Assembly: GCA_041946825.1 (NCBI GenBank)
Contig: JBHGBD010000019.1
Span: 25,588 to 89,587 of the forward strand
DNA: 64,000 bases
Source of the DNA: CAZTHM01 sp041946825
GTDB lineage: Bacteria; Acidobacteriota; Terriglobia; UBA7540
Direction of reading: 5' to 3'
Position 1 is the stretch's first letter. Each line of letters starts with the position of its first letter. Both the position numbers and the translations under genes were made by a program. Of the stretch, positions 53,260 to 62,269 are shown one piece after another. The notes below the pieces were generated by a model that was not told the origin of the DNA, did no database searches, and saw only the letters and a program-made list of their open reading frames with translations.

Positions 53260-54972
53260 TCAGCGAAACTGTGCCGTCGGCGCGGGGACCTCGAATTCCT
53301 GGCTGCCCTTAACGACGTCGAACGTGGATGAGGTCCCGGCGAACTCGACGCGCAGGCGGAACGCGCCGTCGGCCTCGACGGCAATGCGCGCTCGCTTGGG
53401 CTCGCGGGGTTCAGGCGTGGCAACCAGCGAGACGACGTGGCCGCCAAAGCGGTAGCGCTCGCAACCCTGGCGGCCGCCGGGCTGAAGGTCCCACGTCAGC
53501 TCGTTATGAGGCGCATCGGGCCTAAGGCCGATTCCGTATTCCAGCAGGTAACCGATGGGCCCCAGCCCACTCCAGCCGACAAAGTCGCCTTTGGCGGGCT
53601 GGCCCTGCTGGACGGCGTCCGGTGAGTAGTTCTCCCAAATGGTTCCGGTTTTCGCGAAGACCCGGGAGACCAGTTCCAGGTGATTGAGCGCCACCTTTCG
53701 CGCCAGGTCGTGAAAGCCGTATTTCTCCAGCCCCTGAATCACCATGGTGTCCGTGGGCACCCATACCGACCCTCGCCAGTAACCGCCCGCGGGCACGTAC
53801 CCGGGCTGATCCGCGGCCAAGGTTGGAACCAGGTTGACTCGCCCAAAGGTGTTGGGATTTTGCAACTCGGCCGCCAAGGCGCTTGCTTGCTCCGAGGAGG
53901 CCACCTTCCCCAGCAGCGTCCAGTAAGCGGCGACCGTCTTGATCGGAGCGCGTTTCCCGTCCAGTTGCAGGTCGAAATAGAATTTCTTTCTTTTGTCCCA
54001 CATTCGCCGATTGATTACGTGGGCGATGACGTCGGCTTTTTGTGAATAGGCTGCCGCCTCCTCCGGTTTGCCGAGGGCGGTTGCGATCTCCGCGAGCTGA
54101 CGGGCGAAGAGGGCCATCTCAGCAGAGATGTCGATTCCCGTGCCGCCGCCTTTCAAGTAGGCGTTGCGAGGTGAATTGTCCATGCTCGCCCAGTCGGTCA
54201 CATACAGGCCGTTGCCTTGCTTAAGGTATTTATCCAAAGCTTGGTAATAATGAACTAGAGGATTCCACACTTCCTGCAAACGGTTCCGGTCGCCGGTGAT
54301 CCGGTAGTGCTCGAGCTCCGCCCAGGCGAGGATAGGGTGGTCCAGCGCGTCGAGAGTAAGCATGGGATTGGGCGTGGGGGCTTTCCGGCCCCGATAGATG
54401 ACCGGAGAGTTGCGGGGGGTATCGGTCTGCTCCTCCGGAGTCGGCCAGCCCCAGCGGCTGAGGAGGGGCTTATCCTCGGCGTCGATCCAGGGCCCGAAAT
54501 CGACGCCCGTCGCCCGCACGATCTCGCGGCTGATCTCTCCGTCCTCGTGCTGCCGCGCATAGAAATTGTCCAGCGTCGAGATGCCCGGCACGAGAGGATG
54601 GGCATAGTTGCAGAACATGGTCATGAAACAACTGTCCCAAAGAAAGATGTTTTCATTGAACGCCGCATCAATGAATTGGGAGACCAAGCCGCTTCCGGGA
54701 GCGGGCTCGTGGAAATTCCGGAAAGCGAGTTCCCAGGCCTTCCAGTAGGTCTGAATCCAGAGAGGGTGGTCGTCATCGATGGGGCCGGGCAGTTGGCTTT
54801 TCAGGTCCTCATAGCGGGGAAGCGGGTGGGGAGAGTATTCCTTCTTCGAGAAATATACCCCTTGATTCTCAGGACGGTTGCCGGCGGCAGGAGCGGCCTG
54901 GCCCGGCGCGAAATGAGGCGCCGCGAGCAGCATGAGAAAACTCGCGGCGAGGGAACGTTTCAGGAAATGCAT
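53260..54972 (-). CDS. Exported GH63-like glycosidase
   Basis: A 570-residue protein with a signal peptide (MHFLKRSLAASFLMLLAAPHFAPGQAA). The (alpha/alpha)6 barrel is of the GH63/GH37 superfamily. Markers are FIDAAFNENIFLWDSCFMTMFCNYA, GDRNRLQEVWNPLVHYYQALDKYL, VTDWASMDNSPRNAYLKGGGTGIDISAE, GGYWRGSVWVPTDTMVIQGLEK and GTIWENYSPDAV (likely catalytic Glu). The family includes trehalases, alpha-glucosidases and mannosyl/glucosylglycerate hydrolases. The last are interesting next to the gpgS operon. An exported location suggests scavenging rather than turnover of internal solutes. Confidence 0.8.
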   Translation of the reverse strand: MHFLKRSLAASFLMLLAAPHFAPGQAAPAAGNRPENQGVYFSKKEYSPHPLPRYEDLKSQLPGPIDDDHPLWIQTYWKAWELAFRNFHEPAPGSGLVSQFIDAAFNENIFLWDSCFMTMFCNYAHPLVPGISTLDNFYARQHEDGEISREIVRATGVDFGPWIDAEDKPLLSRWGWPTPEEQTDTPRNSPVIYRGRKAPTPNPMLTLDALDHPILAWAELEHYRITGDRNRLQEVWNPLVHYYQALDKYLKQGNGLYVTDWASMDNSPRNAYLKGGGTGIDISAEMALFARQLAEIATALGKPEEAAAYSQKADVIAHVINRRMWDKRKKFYFDLQLDGKRAPIKTVAAYWTLLGKVASSEQASALAAELQNPNTFGRVNLVPTLAADQPGYVPAGGYWRGSVWVPTDTMVIQGLEKYGFHDLARKVALNHLELVSRVFAKTGTIWENYSPDAVQQGQPAKGDFVGWSGLGPIGYLLEYGIGLRPDAPHNELTWDLQPGGRQGCERYRFGGHVVSLVATPEPREPKRARIAVEADGAFRLRVEFAGTSSTFDVVKGSQEFEVPAPTAQFR

Positions 54973-55059
54973 CGGGTCCTCACTTTCAAGAAGTTGGCGC
55001 TAAGATCGCGCATTGAAGAATGGCCGTGCGAGCCCGCAGACGCGGGTGAAGATACTCGG

Positions 55060-55983
55060 TTACTTGCGCCGGTAGACATCGGTGCTCAAGTATTTCAGCC
55101 CCGAGTCCACCATGAGGGTGACGACCCGGGCCTTGGGGCCCAGCCTCTCGGCGATTTGAATCGCGGCGAGGACGTTGGCTCCGGAAGACGTTCCGGCGAA
55201 GATGGCTTCCTCGCGCGCCAGGCGGCGAGCCATTTCTTTGGCGTCATCGGTTTTGACCGCGACGATCTGGTCAACGAGCTTGGATTCCCAGAGGGGCGGG
55301 ATGTAGCCAATCCCCACTCCTTCGATCTTATGGGGCCCGGGCTGGCCTCCCGACAGCACCGAAGATTCCGCGGGTTCGACGGCGACAATCTTGATTGTCG
55401 GCTTGTGCTGTTTCAGCGCCGTCGCCACACCGCGCAGGGAAGCCGCCGTGCCCACCGAGTGGACGAACGCGTCAACCTCGCCGCCGGTCTGGCTCCAGAT
55501 CTCCTCGGCCAACGGATAATAGCCCGCGATCCCGTCGGGATTATGGAGTTGATTGGTCCAGTAGGTGTCGGGCTCCTGGCTCAGGCGCCGCGCCGTCTCG
55601 ATCATGTCGAGGATGAGTTTCTTGGTGGTGCGGCCGCCTTCGCTCGGGACGAGCGTCAACTCCGCGCCCAGCGCCGCCATGTGGTCGAGTTTCTCCTGGC
55701 TGAAAGCGTCGGAGGTGACGATGCGAATCCGATAGCCTTTGACCGCGCAGATGAAAGCCAACGATGTTCCCGTGCTTCCGCCGGTGTACTCGACGACGGT
55801 ATCACCGGGCTTCAGCCGGCCGTCGGCTTCGGCGCGCGCAATCAGCGCCTGCGCCACGCGGTCCTTCATGCTCCCGGTGGGGTTCTCCCACTCGAGTTTG
55901 ACCAGTATTTCCGCGCCGTTCGCGGGCACGACCTTGCGCAGCCGTACGAGCGAGGTGTTTCCGATGGCGCTAAGGATTTCCAT
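55060..55983 (-). CDS. Cysteine synthase/PLP-dependent beta-replacement enzyme
   Basis: A 307-residue fold-type II PLP enzyme of the cysteine synthase family. The PLP Lys is in NPTGSMKDRVAQA (Lys40). The phosphate loop is the GTAASLRG segment, and the substrate loop TGGSTGTSLAF is present. These fit O-acetylserine sulfhydrylase. The ending is not of the cystathionine beta-synthase type. It makes cysteine from O-acetylserine and sulfide, or a related beta-substituted product. It lies alone between the GH63-like gene and a membrane protein. Confidence 0.85.
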   Translation of the reverse strand: MEILSAIGNTSLVRLRKVVPANGAEILVKLEWENPTGSMKDRVAQALIARAEADGRLKPGDTVVEYTGGSTGTSLAFICAVKGYRIRIVTSDAFSQEKLDHMAALGAELTLVPSEGGRTTKKLILDMIETARRLSQEPDTYWTNQLHNPDGIAGYYPLAEEIWSQTGGEVDAFVHSVGTAASLRGVATALKQHKPTIKIVAVEPAESSVLSGGQPGPHKIEGVGIGYIPPLWESKLVDQIVAVKTDDAKEMARRLAREEAIFAGTSSGANVLAAIQIAERLGPKARVVTLMVDSGLKYLSTDVYRRK

Positions 55984-56155
55984 GGGTTGGGGTCTCCACC
56001 TGGGATTTGATTACAGAAGGCAGGGCAAGGATGCAGGCGCAACCCTAAATCCTTGCGGGAACGTCACAGTGCGATTGCGTGGTCGCCAGTTCTTGCCGGA
56101 TTGCATTCACTCAGGTCGAGGGCCGCGATGGGTCGCATCCGCCCGACCTTGGACC

Positions 56156-57112
56156 TTATGCAGCCGGGGAGGGCTCCGCGGCACTTTTCATATCTTCAGT
56201 CTTTACGTCGTCTCTCGGGGCGATTCCCGGCGGAGGCGTAATTTCCTTGCGCTTTTCGGGCGGTTCTTCCGATTCACGCTGATCCCCGGATGCCGGCTTG
56301 GCGCCGAGAATCTTATCAATGGCGCTCAGGAGAAGCCGGTCACTGAAGCCAGCGGCAAAGGAAATAGCCGTGTAATCAAGGCCGGAGGGCGCGTTGATAT
56401 TGATGATGCCCAGCCGCCAGAAAGCGTCCACCGCCAGCGCCGCCGCGGCGCCCAGGACTGGCCGGGCCTGCGCCATGGCGCCGATGATCATCTGGACGGG
56501 GATTCGTGGTTCGATCCCCTTGGGGGTTAGCGAGAGCATGGTGCTGACCGTCGCGCCGAGCGCGCCATAGCAGATGACGGCAGTGAATCGAAGCCAGTCG
56601 CCCGGCTCGAGATGTGTGGTGAAAGCGCCATTGTAAGCCAGAATGACGGTCATCGCCACGAAGGCCCCCGCCAGGACACCCAGATTCTGCAATTTGCTGG
56701 CGAAATAGCTGACCTTGAAGTGGGTGTTCTCAAGGTCCTGGTCACGGATCTCCATCGCCTTGCGCACCGCATCAAGGTTCAATTCGGCGGGCTTCGCAAG
56801 CAGTTTCCTGATCGAGTTCCTACGCCACTTCGAGCGGAGCTTCCCGGACTCCTCCAAAAGCGCCGCCGCGTGCAAAGCCAGCCGCCTTTCGTTATACGAC
56901 TCGATCTCGATGCGCCGCGCCGCGTCATAGGTTAGCCAGGCCAAATCCACCTTGCGTTTTTCCAGATGGTCCTGAGCCTTCTCAACCATTGATAATGCGG
57001 CCGAAATCACCTCGCTCTTATTGATCGCAAGACGACTTGTCAGCTCCTCTTTGTACGCCCCGAGTTCCGCCTGGAGCCGTCCGGCCTTAAATGTGCCGCG
57101 AAAGAATGACAT
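56156..57112 (-). CDS. Hypothetical membrane protein with N-terminal helical domain
   Basis: A 318-residue protein. The first 130 residues form a charged helical region (LAINKSEVISAALSMVEKAQDHLEKRK). Two or three membrane helices follow (LGVLAGAFVAMTVILAYNGA, FTAVICYGALGATVSTML, PVQMIIGAMAQARPVLGAAAALAV). The C-terminal 50 residues are Pro/Glu/Lys-rich and cytoplasmic. No family is recognised. Confidence 0.6.
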   Translation of the reverse strand: MSFFRGTFKAGRLQAELGAYKEELTSRLAINKSEVISAALSMVEKAQDHLEKRKVDLAWLTYDAARRIEIESYNERRLALHAAALLEESGKLRSKWRRNSIRKLLAKPAELNLDAVRKAMEIRDQDLENTHFKVSYFASKLQNLGVLAGAFVAMTVILAYNGAFTTHLEPGDWLRFTAVICYGALGATVSTMLSLTPKGIEPRIPVQMIIGAMAQARPVLGAAAALAVDAFWRLGIININAPSGLDYTAISFAAGFSDRLLLSAIDKILGAKPASGDQRESEEPPEKRKEITPPPGIAPRDDVKTEDMKSAAEPSPAA

Positions 57113-57242
57113 GGCGACAAACCTCCATCAAAAGGATCGGGCCCTGTCGTGCTCGTTTCCCCGTTGGTAAATTCGCCCTGTTAGCCTCACCACGACGTGT
57201 TTGCGCGGCCTTAGATAGCCGCGCCGCCGCTTCCTGCCGGTT

Positions 57243-57656
57243 CTATTCGCCCGATGCTTGCTTGACCAGGAGGCGCTCACCTTCATATTGCAGGCGTTGA
57301 ACCGCTTCCCGAGGGGTCAGCCAATGGACCGATTTCACCTCCTCGGAATCCCCAATTGCGGATTCGCCCAGCGGTTTCATATTCCAGAAACGCACGACTT
57401 TGGTGTACCCCTCCGGCTCGTAACAGACCCAGCCCGCATGGCTCTCGATCTCCACATCGAAACCGGTCTCCTCCCGGGCTTCTCGGACGGCGCATTGCAT
57501 CCATGATTCGCCCGGCTGGACTTTGCCCTTCGGCAAGGTCCAATCCCCATAGCGCTTCCTGTGGATGACGACCAGTTCACGCCCATCCTTTCCCTGGCGC
57601 CAAATCAGGCCGCCCGATGCCGCTACGATCTTTACTGGTTGGTCGGATATCTTCAT
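57243..57656 (-). CDS. NUDIX hydrolase
   Basis: A 137-residue NUDIX hydrolase. The full box is present: GKVQPGESWMQCAVREAREETGF. N-terminal VAASGGLIWRQG and TLPKGKV complete the usual fold. NUDIX enzymes cleave nucleoside diphosphates linked to another group. The substrate is not deducible. A related role is mRNA cap or Ap4A hydrolysis, since the LPKGK element is seen in Ap4A-type members. Confidence 0.9.
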   Translation of the reverse strand: MKISDQPVKIVAASGGLIWRQGKDGRELVVIHRKRYGDWTLPKGKVQPGESWMQCAVREAREETGFDVEIESHAGWVCYEPEGYTKVVRFWNMKPLGESAIGDSEEVKSVHWLTPREAVQRLQYEGERLLVKQASGE

Positions 57657-57946
57657 AAGGCCCGGGGCCCTCCTTGGCTCGACTGTTACTTCCCAACTCC
57701 TTCGGCCGAAGCTCTCATCGGTGCACCCACCCGTGGATTACTAAGATAGTAAGTAAGGGGTATACGCTTAGCGCGGTCGAAAAGCAAGCGGACAGCCGAG
57801 GTGACGAGTCAAGCGGCAGGCGTCACGAGTGGAAGTTACCCCTTGTCTGCGATTCCGGCGGGGGAGGTGTATGCGTGCCTGGCAAGCTCAGTCAGAACAC
57901 AGCCGCACTGGGAGGGTGTCCTTTTGTCCTGGCGGGGGCCCGGCCT
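57657..57946. other. Intergenic region with short palindrome
   Basis: About 290 bp. The dyad TTACTA-AGA-TAGTAA at 57738-57752 is perfect and lies about 85 bp ahead of the NUDIX gene on the minus strand, so it may be an operator. No gene is visible. Confidence 0.5.
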
Positions 57947-58405
57947 TCACGCCGCAGCTTTCGTGGGGTGGCTCGAATCCCGTTCGTAGCCGCGCACCGT
58001 ATGATAGATCGCCCGGTCGAAGAAGCGGCCGACCAGTCGATACAATTCCTGCTCCTGGTAAAGCTCGACCGCCGAATTCATCAGCCCGTGAGCACGGATA
58101 AAATCCAGCAAATGGTTCTTCGTCACCACCAGGGCATAGATGACCTCGCTGAGGGGAACGCCTTCCGATGAGCGTTTGCGGCCGAGCGCCATGTAGGCGG
58201 CCTCGACGTTTTCGTCGGTTGAATGGGCGAGCCAGCGCCCGAGATTGTGGTAGACGTCATAGAGGCGCGTGCGCAGCGAGTCGCGATCGATGCGATGGTA
58301 AGAGGGCGTGCGGTCGTTGTGATGGAGGTCGTCGATCAGGCCCCGGAACAACTCCTCCGCGTGGTCTTCTATCAGCCGCACCAGTTTCGCCGAGAGCATG
58401 GTCAT
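57947..58405 (-). CDS. Helical protein, RsbRD-N-terminal-like
   Basis: A 152-residue all-helical protein. LIEDHAEELFRGLIDDLHHN and EAAYMALGRKRSSEGVPLSEVIYALVVTKNHLLDFI resemble the globin-related N-terminal domain of RsbR/RsbRD-type stressosome proteins or of stand-alone sensor proteins. The STAS output domain is lacking. A sensor-only role is possible, but the match is weak. Confidence 0.5.
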   Translation of the reverse strand: MTMLSAKLVRLIEDHAEELFRGLIDDLHHNDRTPSYHRIDRDSLRTRLYDVYHNLGRWLAHSTDENVEAAYMALGRKRSSEGVPLSEVIYALVVTKNHLLDFIRAHGLMNSAVELYQEQELYRLVGRFFDRAIYHTVRGYERDSSHPTKAAA

Positions 58406-58643
58406 CCGCCGCGCCGCGTTAAGGCGCGGCCCTCCTGTCCCTGAAATAATCCGACCATATCAAACCGCCCGGCCAGTTTCAACCCTCCTCCTTCGCCCGG
58501 ACCGCACCTGTAGCGGCGGTCTATGACCGCTGAAGCGAGAAAGCTACCCGCTTCCCTCCGCGCCAGGGCAGGCTCCGAGCGCTGCCTCTGGCACCAATAG
58601 AATGCCGATCACATGGGGACCGCGGCTGGTTTGAACGTAATGC

Positions 58644-59060
58644 TTATTTGATACTCAACTTGATGGCGATCAATTCTTTTGCGCAGTCGAGCTCTTTCCT
58701 GCTTTTGTGCACCAACGTGATGCCACGCAGCTTGCCGACGTCGGTCCGAAACCGTTTCTTCAGTTCAGCGGGAATCCCGCTGCCCTCGACAAGGTTCCCT
58801 GCTTTTTCATGGATGTAGAAGGTGGTTCTGAACGATCCCTCGATGACCGAAAGCCAGAAGATGGTCTTCTTCTTGCGCTGAACCTTCATCAGCCAGCTCT
58901 TGCCGTCCTGGTAGTAGCGCCACTCGCGCGTGAAGTCGGGATGCGCCTCTCCGAGGTATTGAAAGAACGAGACCCAGAGCGGTTTCGATCTGCCGAGGTG
59001 CGAGAAGATGACTTGGTCCGTCGGGAATTGAGCTTTGTCGCCGAGTATCGGAGTGTCCAT
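58644..59060 (-). CDS. DUF3788 family protein
   Basis: A 138-residue protein from ATG 59060. The pattern HLGRSKPLWVSFFQYLGEAHPDFTREWRYYQDGKSWLMKVQRKKKTIFWLSV is that of DUF3788, a small alpha-beta fold with an unknown role. The longer open frame adds an Arg/Cys-rich stretch without support. Confidence 0.75.
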   Translation of the reverse strand: MDTPILGDKAQFPTDQVIFSHLGRSKPLWVSFFQYLGEAHPDFTREWRYYQDGKSWLMKVQRKKKTIFWLSVIEGSFRTTFYIHEKAGNLVEGSGIPAELKKRFRTDVGKLRGITLVHKSRKELDCAKELIAIKLSIK

Positions 59061-59171
59061 GGTGGCGCCCTTCAAACTGGAATCTGTGACCGAAATTCGG
59101 GCTGCCGTGGTGGCGCAGAAATGGTGTTGCTTGCCACATCGGCGATTTCTCCGCCGCATGTCACGCACCGG

Positions 59172-59714
59172 CTATTTCGCGAGCGCGGCCACGACGAAGT
59201 CGGCGCGCTCCACCACTCCCACCTTGGGCAGAACAAGGACTTCGTACCCGAGCGATGGGTAGATTTCCATGAGGCGTGAATACTCTGCCAGCGCCGCTTC
59301 GAAACCGTGACGGCGTTCGGGATCCGTGCCATAGATCTCCGGCCACGGCGGCGTCAGGAACACGCGTTCATGGTAGCGGTGAGAGGCTGCAAGGTTTGCC
59401 AGGACCGGCTCGCCCGTCAAGTGCTGAAGGGCGGCTGCCGCGTCGATCAGTCCTCGGTCGAAGAACACCCAACCCGCCAGTTCTCGGGCTGATGTCTGGT
59501 CAGCGAGAGCCATCGCCATGGCACGTCGAGCGAACGCGACTCCGTCGGCCCAAGGAAGCGCCGATCCGTTCCGCTCCAACTCTTCCCTGACAATCCTCCG
59601 GCCGGGCTCTTCCACGACGGCGTGCCCGCGCCGGCCCAGCTCGGCAAGCAAGCTCGATTTGCCACCGCCCGAGCAGCCGGAGATGATAACGAAGTTTTGC
59701 ACACCAACACCCAC
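59172..59714 (-). CDS. AAA-type nucleoside kinase-like ATPase
   Basis: A 180-residue P-loop protein. The Walker A motif is ISGCSGGGKSSLLAEL, and FFDRGLIDAAAAL contains the likely Walker B or base Asp. It belongs to the AAA_28-type small ATPases of unknown function, which resemble nucleotide or deoxynucleoside kinases. It is encoded between two DUF genes, all on the minus strand. Confidence 0.8.
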   Translation of the reverse strand: MGVGVQNFVIISGCSGGGKSSLLAELGRRGHAVVEEPGRRIVREELERNGSALPWADGVAFARRAMAMALADQTSARELAGWVFFDRGLIDAAAALQHLTGEPVLANLAASHRYHERVFLTPPWPEIYGTDPERRHGFEAALAEYSRLMEIYPSLGYEVLVLPKVGVVERADFVVAALAK

Positions 59715-59880
59715 GCGTGTGGCGCAAGCAGGGTAGCGCGGGTTCCACCCCTCAGAAACTCCGCGGGAATTATCTTGAATTCAATGAGCCACAGAGTTCG
59801 AAGCCGCCGAACTCTGCGCCGCCGGCCCGCCTGCTCAGGTGGTCCCTTCTCAAAACCAAAATGAGCAGGGTATGCAAAAC

Positions 59881-60444
59881 TTAGACCCTAAGCGAGCCGC
59901 GGAACCCTCGCGCGGCATAGTAAGATTCCGCGCCGTTGTGATACACGAAAACGTGGTCGTAGCGGCGATCGCAAAAGATGGCGCCGCCGAGTTTTCGAAT
60001 CTCCACCGGGGTTTTCACCCAGCTCGAAGTCTTCGTATCGAACTCTCCGAGCTTCTGCAAAGCGCGATATTGTTCTTCCGTCAGAAGCTCAATGCCCATG
60101 GCCGCAGCCATATCCATCGCGTTGTCTTTGGGTTTGTATTCTTTTCTTGCCTCCAGCGCCGCGCCGTCGTAGCAGAGACTTCTGCGGCCCTTGGGACTTT
60201 CCGTCGAACAATCATAAAAAATGTATTCGCCCGTCTTTTTGTCCTGACCCACCACATCCGGCTCGCCGCCGGTTCTTTCCATTTCGTGGAGTGCCCACAG
60301 TTTTTCCGCTTCCAGCCTTGCCTGGACTTTGGCCCATTCAAGGCCTTTATGGCGGTCCAGGTTTTTCTCAAAGCGGGCTTTCAGTGCGCGGAGCAGTTCC
60401 GCACATTGTTCCGGTGACAACTCCCTTTTATCTCTCTTGGTCAT
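59881..60444 (-). CDS. DUF4256 family protein
   Basis: A 187-residue protein with the DUF4256 pattern: ALKARFEKNLDRHKGLEWAKVQARLEAEKLWALHEMERTGGEPDVVG, YDCSTESPKGRRSLCYDGAALE and GIELLTEEQYRALQKLGEFDTKTSSWVKTPVEIRKLGGAIFCDRRYDHVFVYHNGAESYY. The family is widespread and uncharacterised. Confidence 0.85.
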   Translation of the reverse strand: MTKRDKRELSPEQCAELLRALKARFEKNLDRHKGLEWAKVQARLEAEKLWALHEMERTGGEPDVVGQDKKTGEYIFYDCSTESPKGRRSLCYDGAALEARKEYKPKDNAMDMAAAMGIELLTEEQYRALQKLGEFDTKTSSWVKTPVEIRKLGGAIFCDRRYDHVFVYHNGAESYYAARGFRGSLRV

Positions 60445-60556
60445 AGCAGGTCATTTTAATTTGTTTGCGATGTCTTGCACTCGGAAAGCTTGTAGCCTCG
60501 GCATGCCGACCCGACCGGGCCCGCGCCGCCCGCGTGGCTGCGCGGATGCCCCCGAG

Positions 60557-61090
60557 TCAATCCTGGCCCTTGGAGATGAAGTAGTCCACCCACTCCGACT
60601 CCGCATCAAAGTAGGAAAGCAGGTCCGGCCCGATCGCGGAAGGATCGTCCACGCGAAGCACCTCAAACTGGAAGTAGATCGAGTCGAAACCGGAGTCGTT
60701 CAGGACCCTGAAACTTCTCAGATGCACGCCTCGGACAAGCGGGCTCTCGTGCTTCTCCACGAAGCGCTGGTTGTTGCGTGCCGGGTCGCGACGCCACGGG
60801 CGATGCGGGCTGTAGCTCGGCGCGGTCAGGGCTCGAGAGAGGGCTTGCCCGGCCGCTTCCTCCACCGCATGAATGGCCGCCGCCTCATCGCGAAATCCCT
60901 GGAGAAGCTCGAGATAACACGTCAGCCCGTCGTAGTCGAACTCCTGGCGAAACGCCAGCGCCAGGAAGGCCGAGCCGGACAGGCGACGCCTCTCGCGTTC
61001 CATGCCCCGCGTCAGAGCTTCGAAGGCCGAGGGAATCAAGCTCCCTCGCCAGCTCGGATGAATCTGGCTGAGTGGCAGAGTGGCGCTCAT
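60557..61090 (-). CDS. Hypothetical protein
   Basis: A 177-residue protein of no recognised family. It is soluble, starts MSATLPLSQIHPSWRGSLI and has a helical middle (GLTCYLELLQGFRDEAAAIHAVEEAAGQ). The frame is well used and codon bias is normal. It is one of several orphan genes in this region. Confidence 0.5.
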   Translation of the reverse strand: MSATLPLSQIHPSWRGSLIPSAFEALTRGMERERRRLSGSAFLALAFRQEFDYDGLTCYLELLQGFRDEAAAIHAVEEAAGQALSRALTAPSYSPHRPWRRDPARNNQRFVEKHESPLVRGVHLRSFRVLNDSGFDSIYFQFEVLRVDDPSAIGPDLLSYFDAESEWVDYFISKGQD

Positions 61091-61103
61091 TGTGGTGCGT
61101 CAT

Positions 61104-61192
61104 GGGTAGCCACGGCATGCTGTCTATGCCGTGGGGTCGTAAAGTCGCGGCCCTGAAAAAGCCACGACACAGGAATCGCGTGGCGGCTACCC
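61104..61192. repeat. Palindromic element, GGGTAGCCAC ... GTGGCGGCTACCC
   Basis: Ends are inverse copies (GGGTAGCCAC and GTGGCGGCTACCC). Inside is a further dyad CCACGGCAT/ATGCCGTGG. It fills most of the gap of about 140 bp before the 60557-61090 gene. It looks like one of the interspersed palindromic families common in this region. Confidence 0.6.
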
Positions 61193-61232
61193 GCTGTCAA
61201 AGTGCCGCAGACCTCAAAAACGGAGGTCGGCG

Positions 61233-61484
61233 CTACGAGCGCTGGCCTGCCGGCTTTCCCTGCGCATATTGTTCCGCGCTGATCAGTCTTCCGCCACCCC
61301 CGCCGCTCGACCGGATGGCGTCGTGGAAAAGCTCGGAGCTGTGTTCGATCTCAACCTCCGCTTCGCCATAAAACTTCCGGAATACTTTGCCGGTTTTATG
61401 TTCGTACCGGAACATCGCATCCTCGAACGGATAATCGATGTAAACATCGTGGCCTTCGCGGAAAGCCTCAAGGGGAACTGCCAT
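61233..61484 (-). CDS. Small hypothetical protein
   Basis: An 83-residue acidic protein from ATG 61484, with GGAG about nine bases upstream. The pattern EGHDVYIDYPFEDAMFRYEHKTGKVFRKFYGEAEVEIEH is beta-rich. The C-terminus is glycine-rich. No family is known to me. Confidence 0.5.
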   Translation of the reverse strand: MAVPLEAFREGHDVYIDYPFEDAMFRYEHKTGKVFRKFYGEAEVEIEHSSELFHDAIRSSGGGGGRLISAEQYAQGKPAGQRS

Positions 61485-61592
61485 GCGGATTCTCCACTGG
61501 CCTCGCATCGGGCATTAGAGACGGCCCGGCGGGCCGCCTCTACGTCACCAACCGCCCCACCCTTGTAGAAAACGCAAGGATGGGGCACCCGG

Positions 61593-61817
61593 CTATTCAG
61601 GAGGCCGCTTCCGCTGGCGAGTTGCAAGATCAACTAAACTCTTCATCCTCACAGCTCCAGCAACCGCAATGACGTCCTCGGTCTCCTCAAGAAGAAATAG
61701 AGCTCTTACTACCCTGTCTGCCATATCTTTCGTCGGGCACCGAGCGAGAACTTTCACTTGGTTCTCGTCTTTAACATGCCAACTGCGTCCTTGTTGGTAC
61801 ACAGAATAGAAAGCCAT
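61593..61817 (-). CDS. Small hypothetical protein
   Basis: A 74-residue protein from ATG 61817. AAGGAG nine bases upstream gives good support for this start over the longer frame. Sequence MAFYSVYQQGRSWHVKDENQ followed by a helical basic half. It may be an IS- or restriction-related small protein, but that is not shown. Confidence 0.5.
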   Translation of the reverse strand: MAFYSVYQQGRSWHVKDENQVKVLARCPTKDMADRVVRALFLLEETEDVIAVAGAVRMKSLVDLATRQRKRPPE

Positions 61818-61846
61818 TCCGCACTCCTTTGCGGCGCGTGTTCTTG

Positions 61847-62266
61847 TCAGGTGCGCTTGGCGAGAGCAACGACGACTTCGAGGAAGCCGACGGTGAGTGC
61901 AATCAAGCCGAATTCCTTCAAAGTTTTCAGGTTGCCGGAGAATATCGCGGCAGTGAAGACCAAAACTGCTGGCATCGCATACCACAACCAGTCATATCTC
62001 GGAAGCCAGCGGTCCAGGAAATCCCAGGGCGTCATGCCGACCGAACCGACCGCATTCGAAACCACAGCCGTGTCCTTCCGCTCTCCGGTAGCAACGTTCG
62101 TGCTTGTGCTTGCCGGTAAAGAGGTCAGCGTTTGTTCGCGGAATGGGGCGAGAGCGGAGGCGCCTTCAAGTTCGCCGGTCGGCGGAGGATAGAGGGAGGA
62201 AGGCGCCTTTGCGATTGCCCCCTCTTCAAATGCGACTAGTAGCTTTCTTTTCCGTTTTCGGGACAT
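61847..62266 (-). CDS. Small membrane protein
   Basis: A 139-residue protein. The first 80 residues are basic, then Ala/Ser/Thr-rich. Two C-terminal membrane helices follow (WLWYAMPAVLVFTAAIF, EFGLIALTVGFLEVVVALA). It lies three bases after the upstream 236-residue gene, so the two form an operon. It has no recognised family. Confidence 0.55.
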   Translation of the reverse strand: MSRKRKRKLLVAFEEGAIAKAPSSLYPPPTGELEGASALAPFREQTLTSLPASTSTNVATGERKDTAVVSNAVGSVGMTPWDFLDRWLPRYDWLWYAMPAVLVFTAAIFSGNLKTLKEFGLIALTVGFLEVVVALAKRT

Positions 62267-62269
62267 AGT

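Noticed and set aside
57947..57990. tRNA-like GGCTCGAATCCC segment
   Set aside because: It is inside a coding region and no cloverleaf or acceptor pairing can be drawn.
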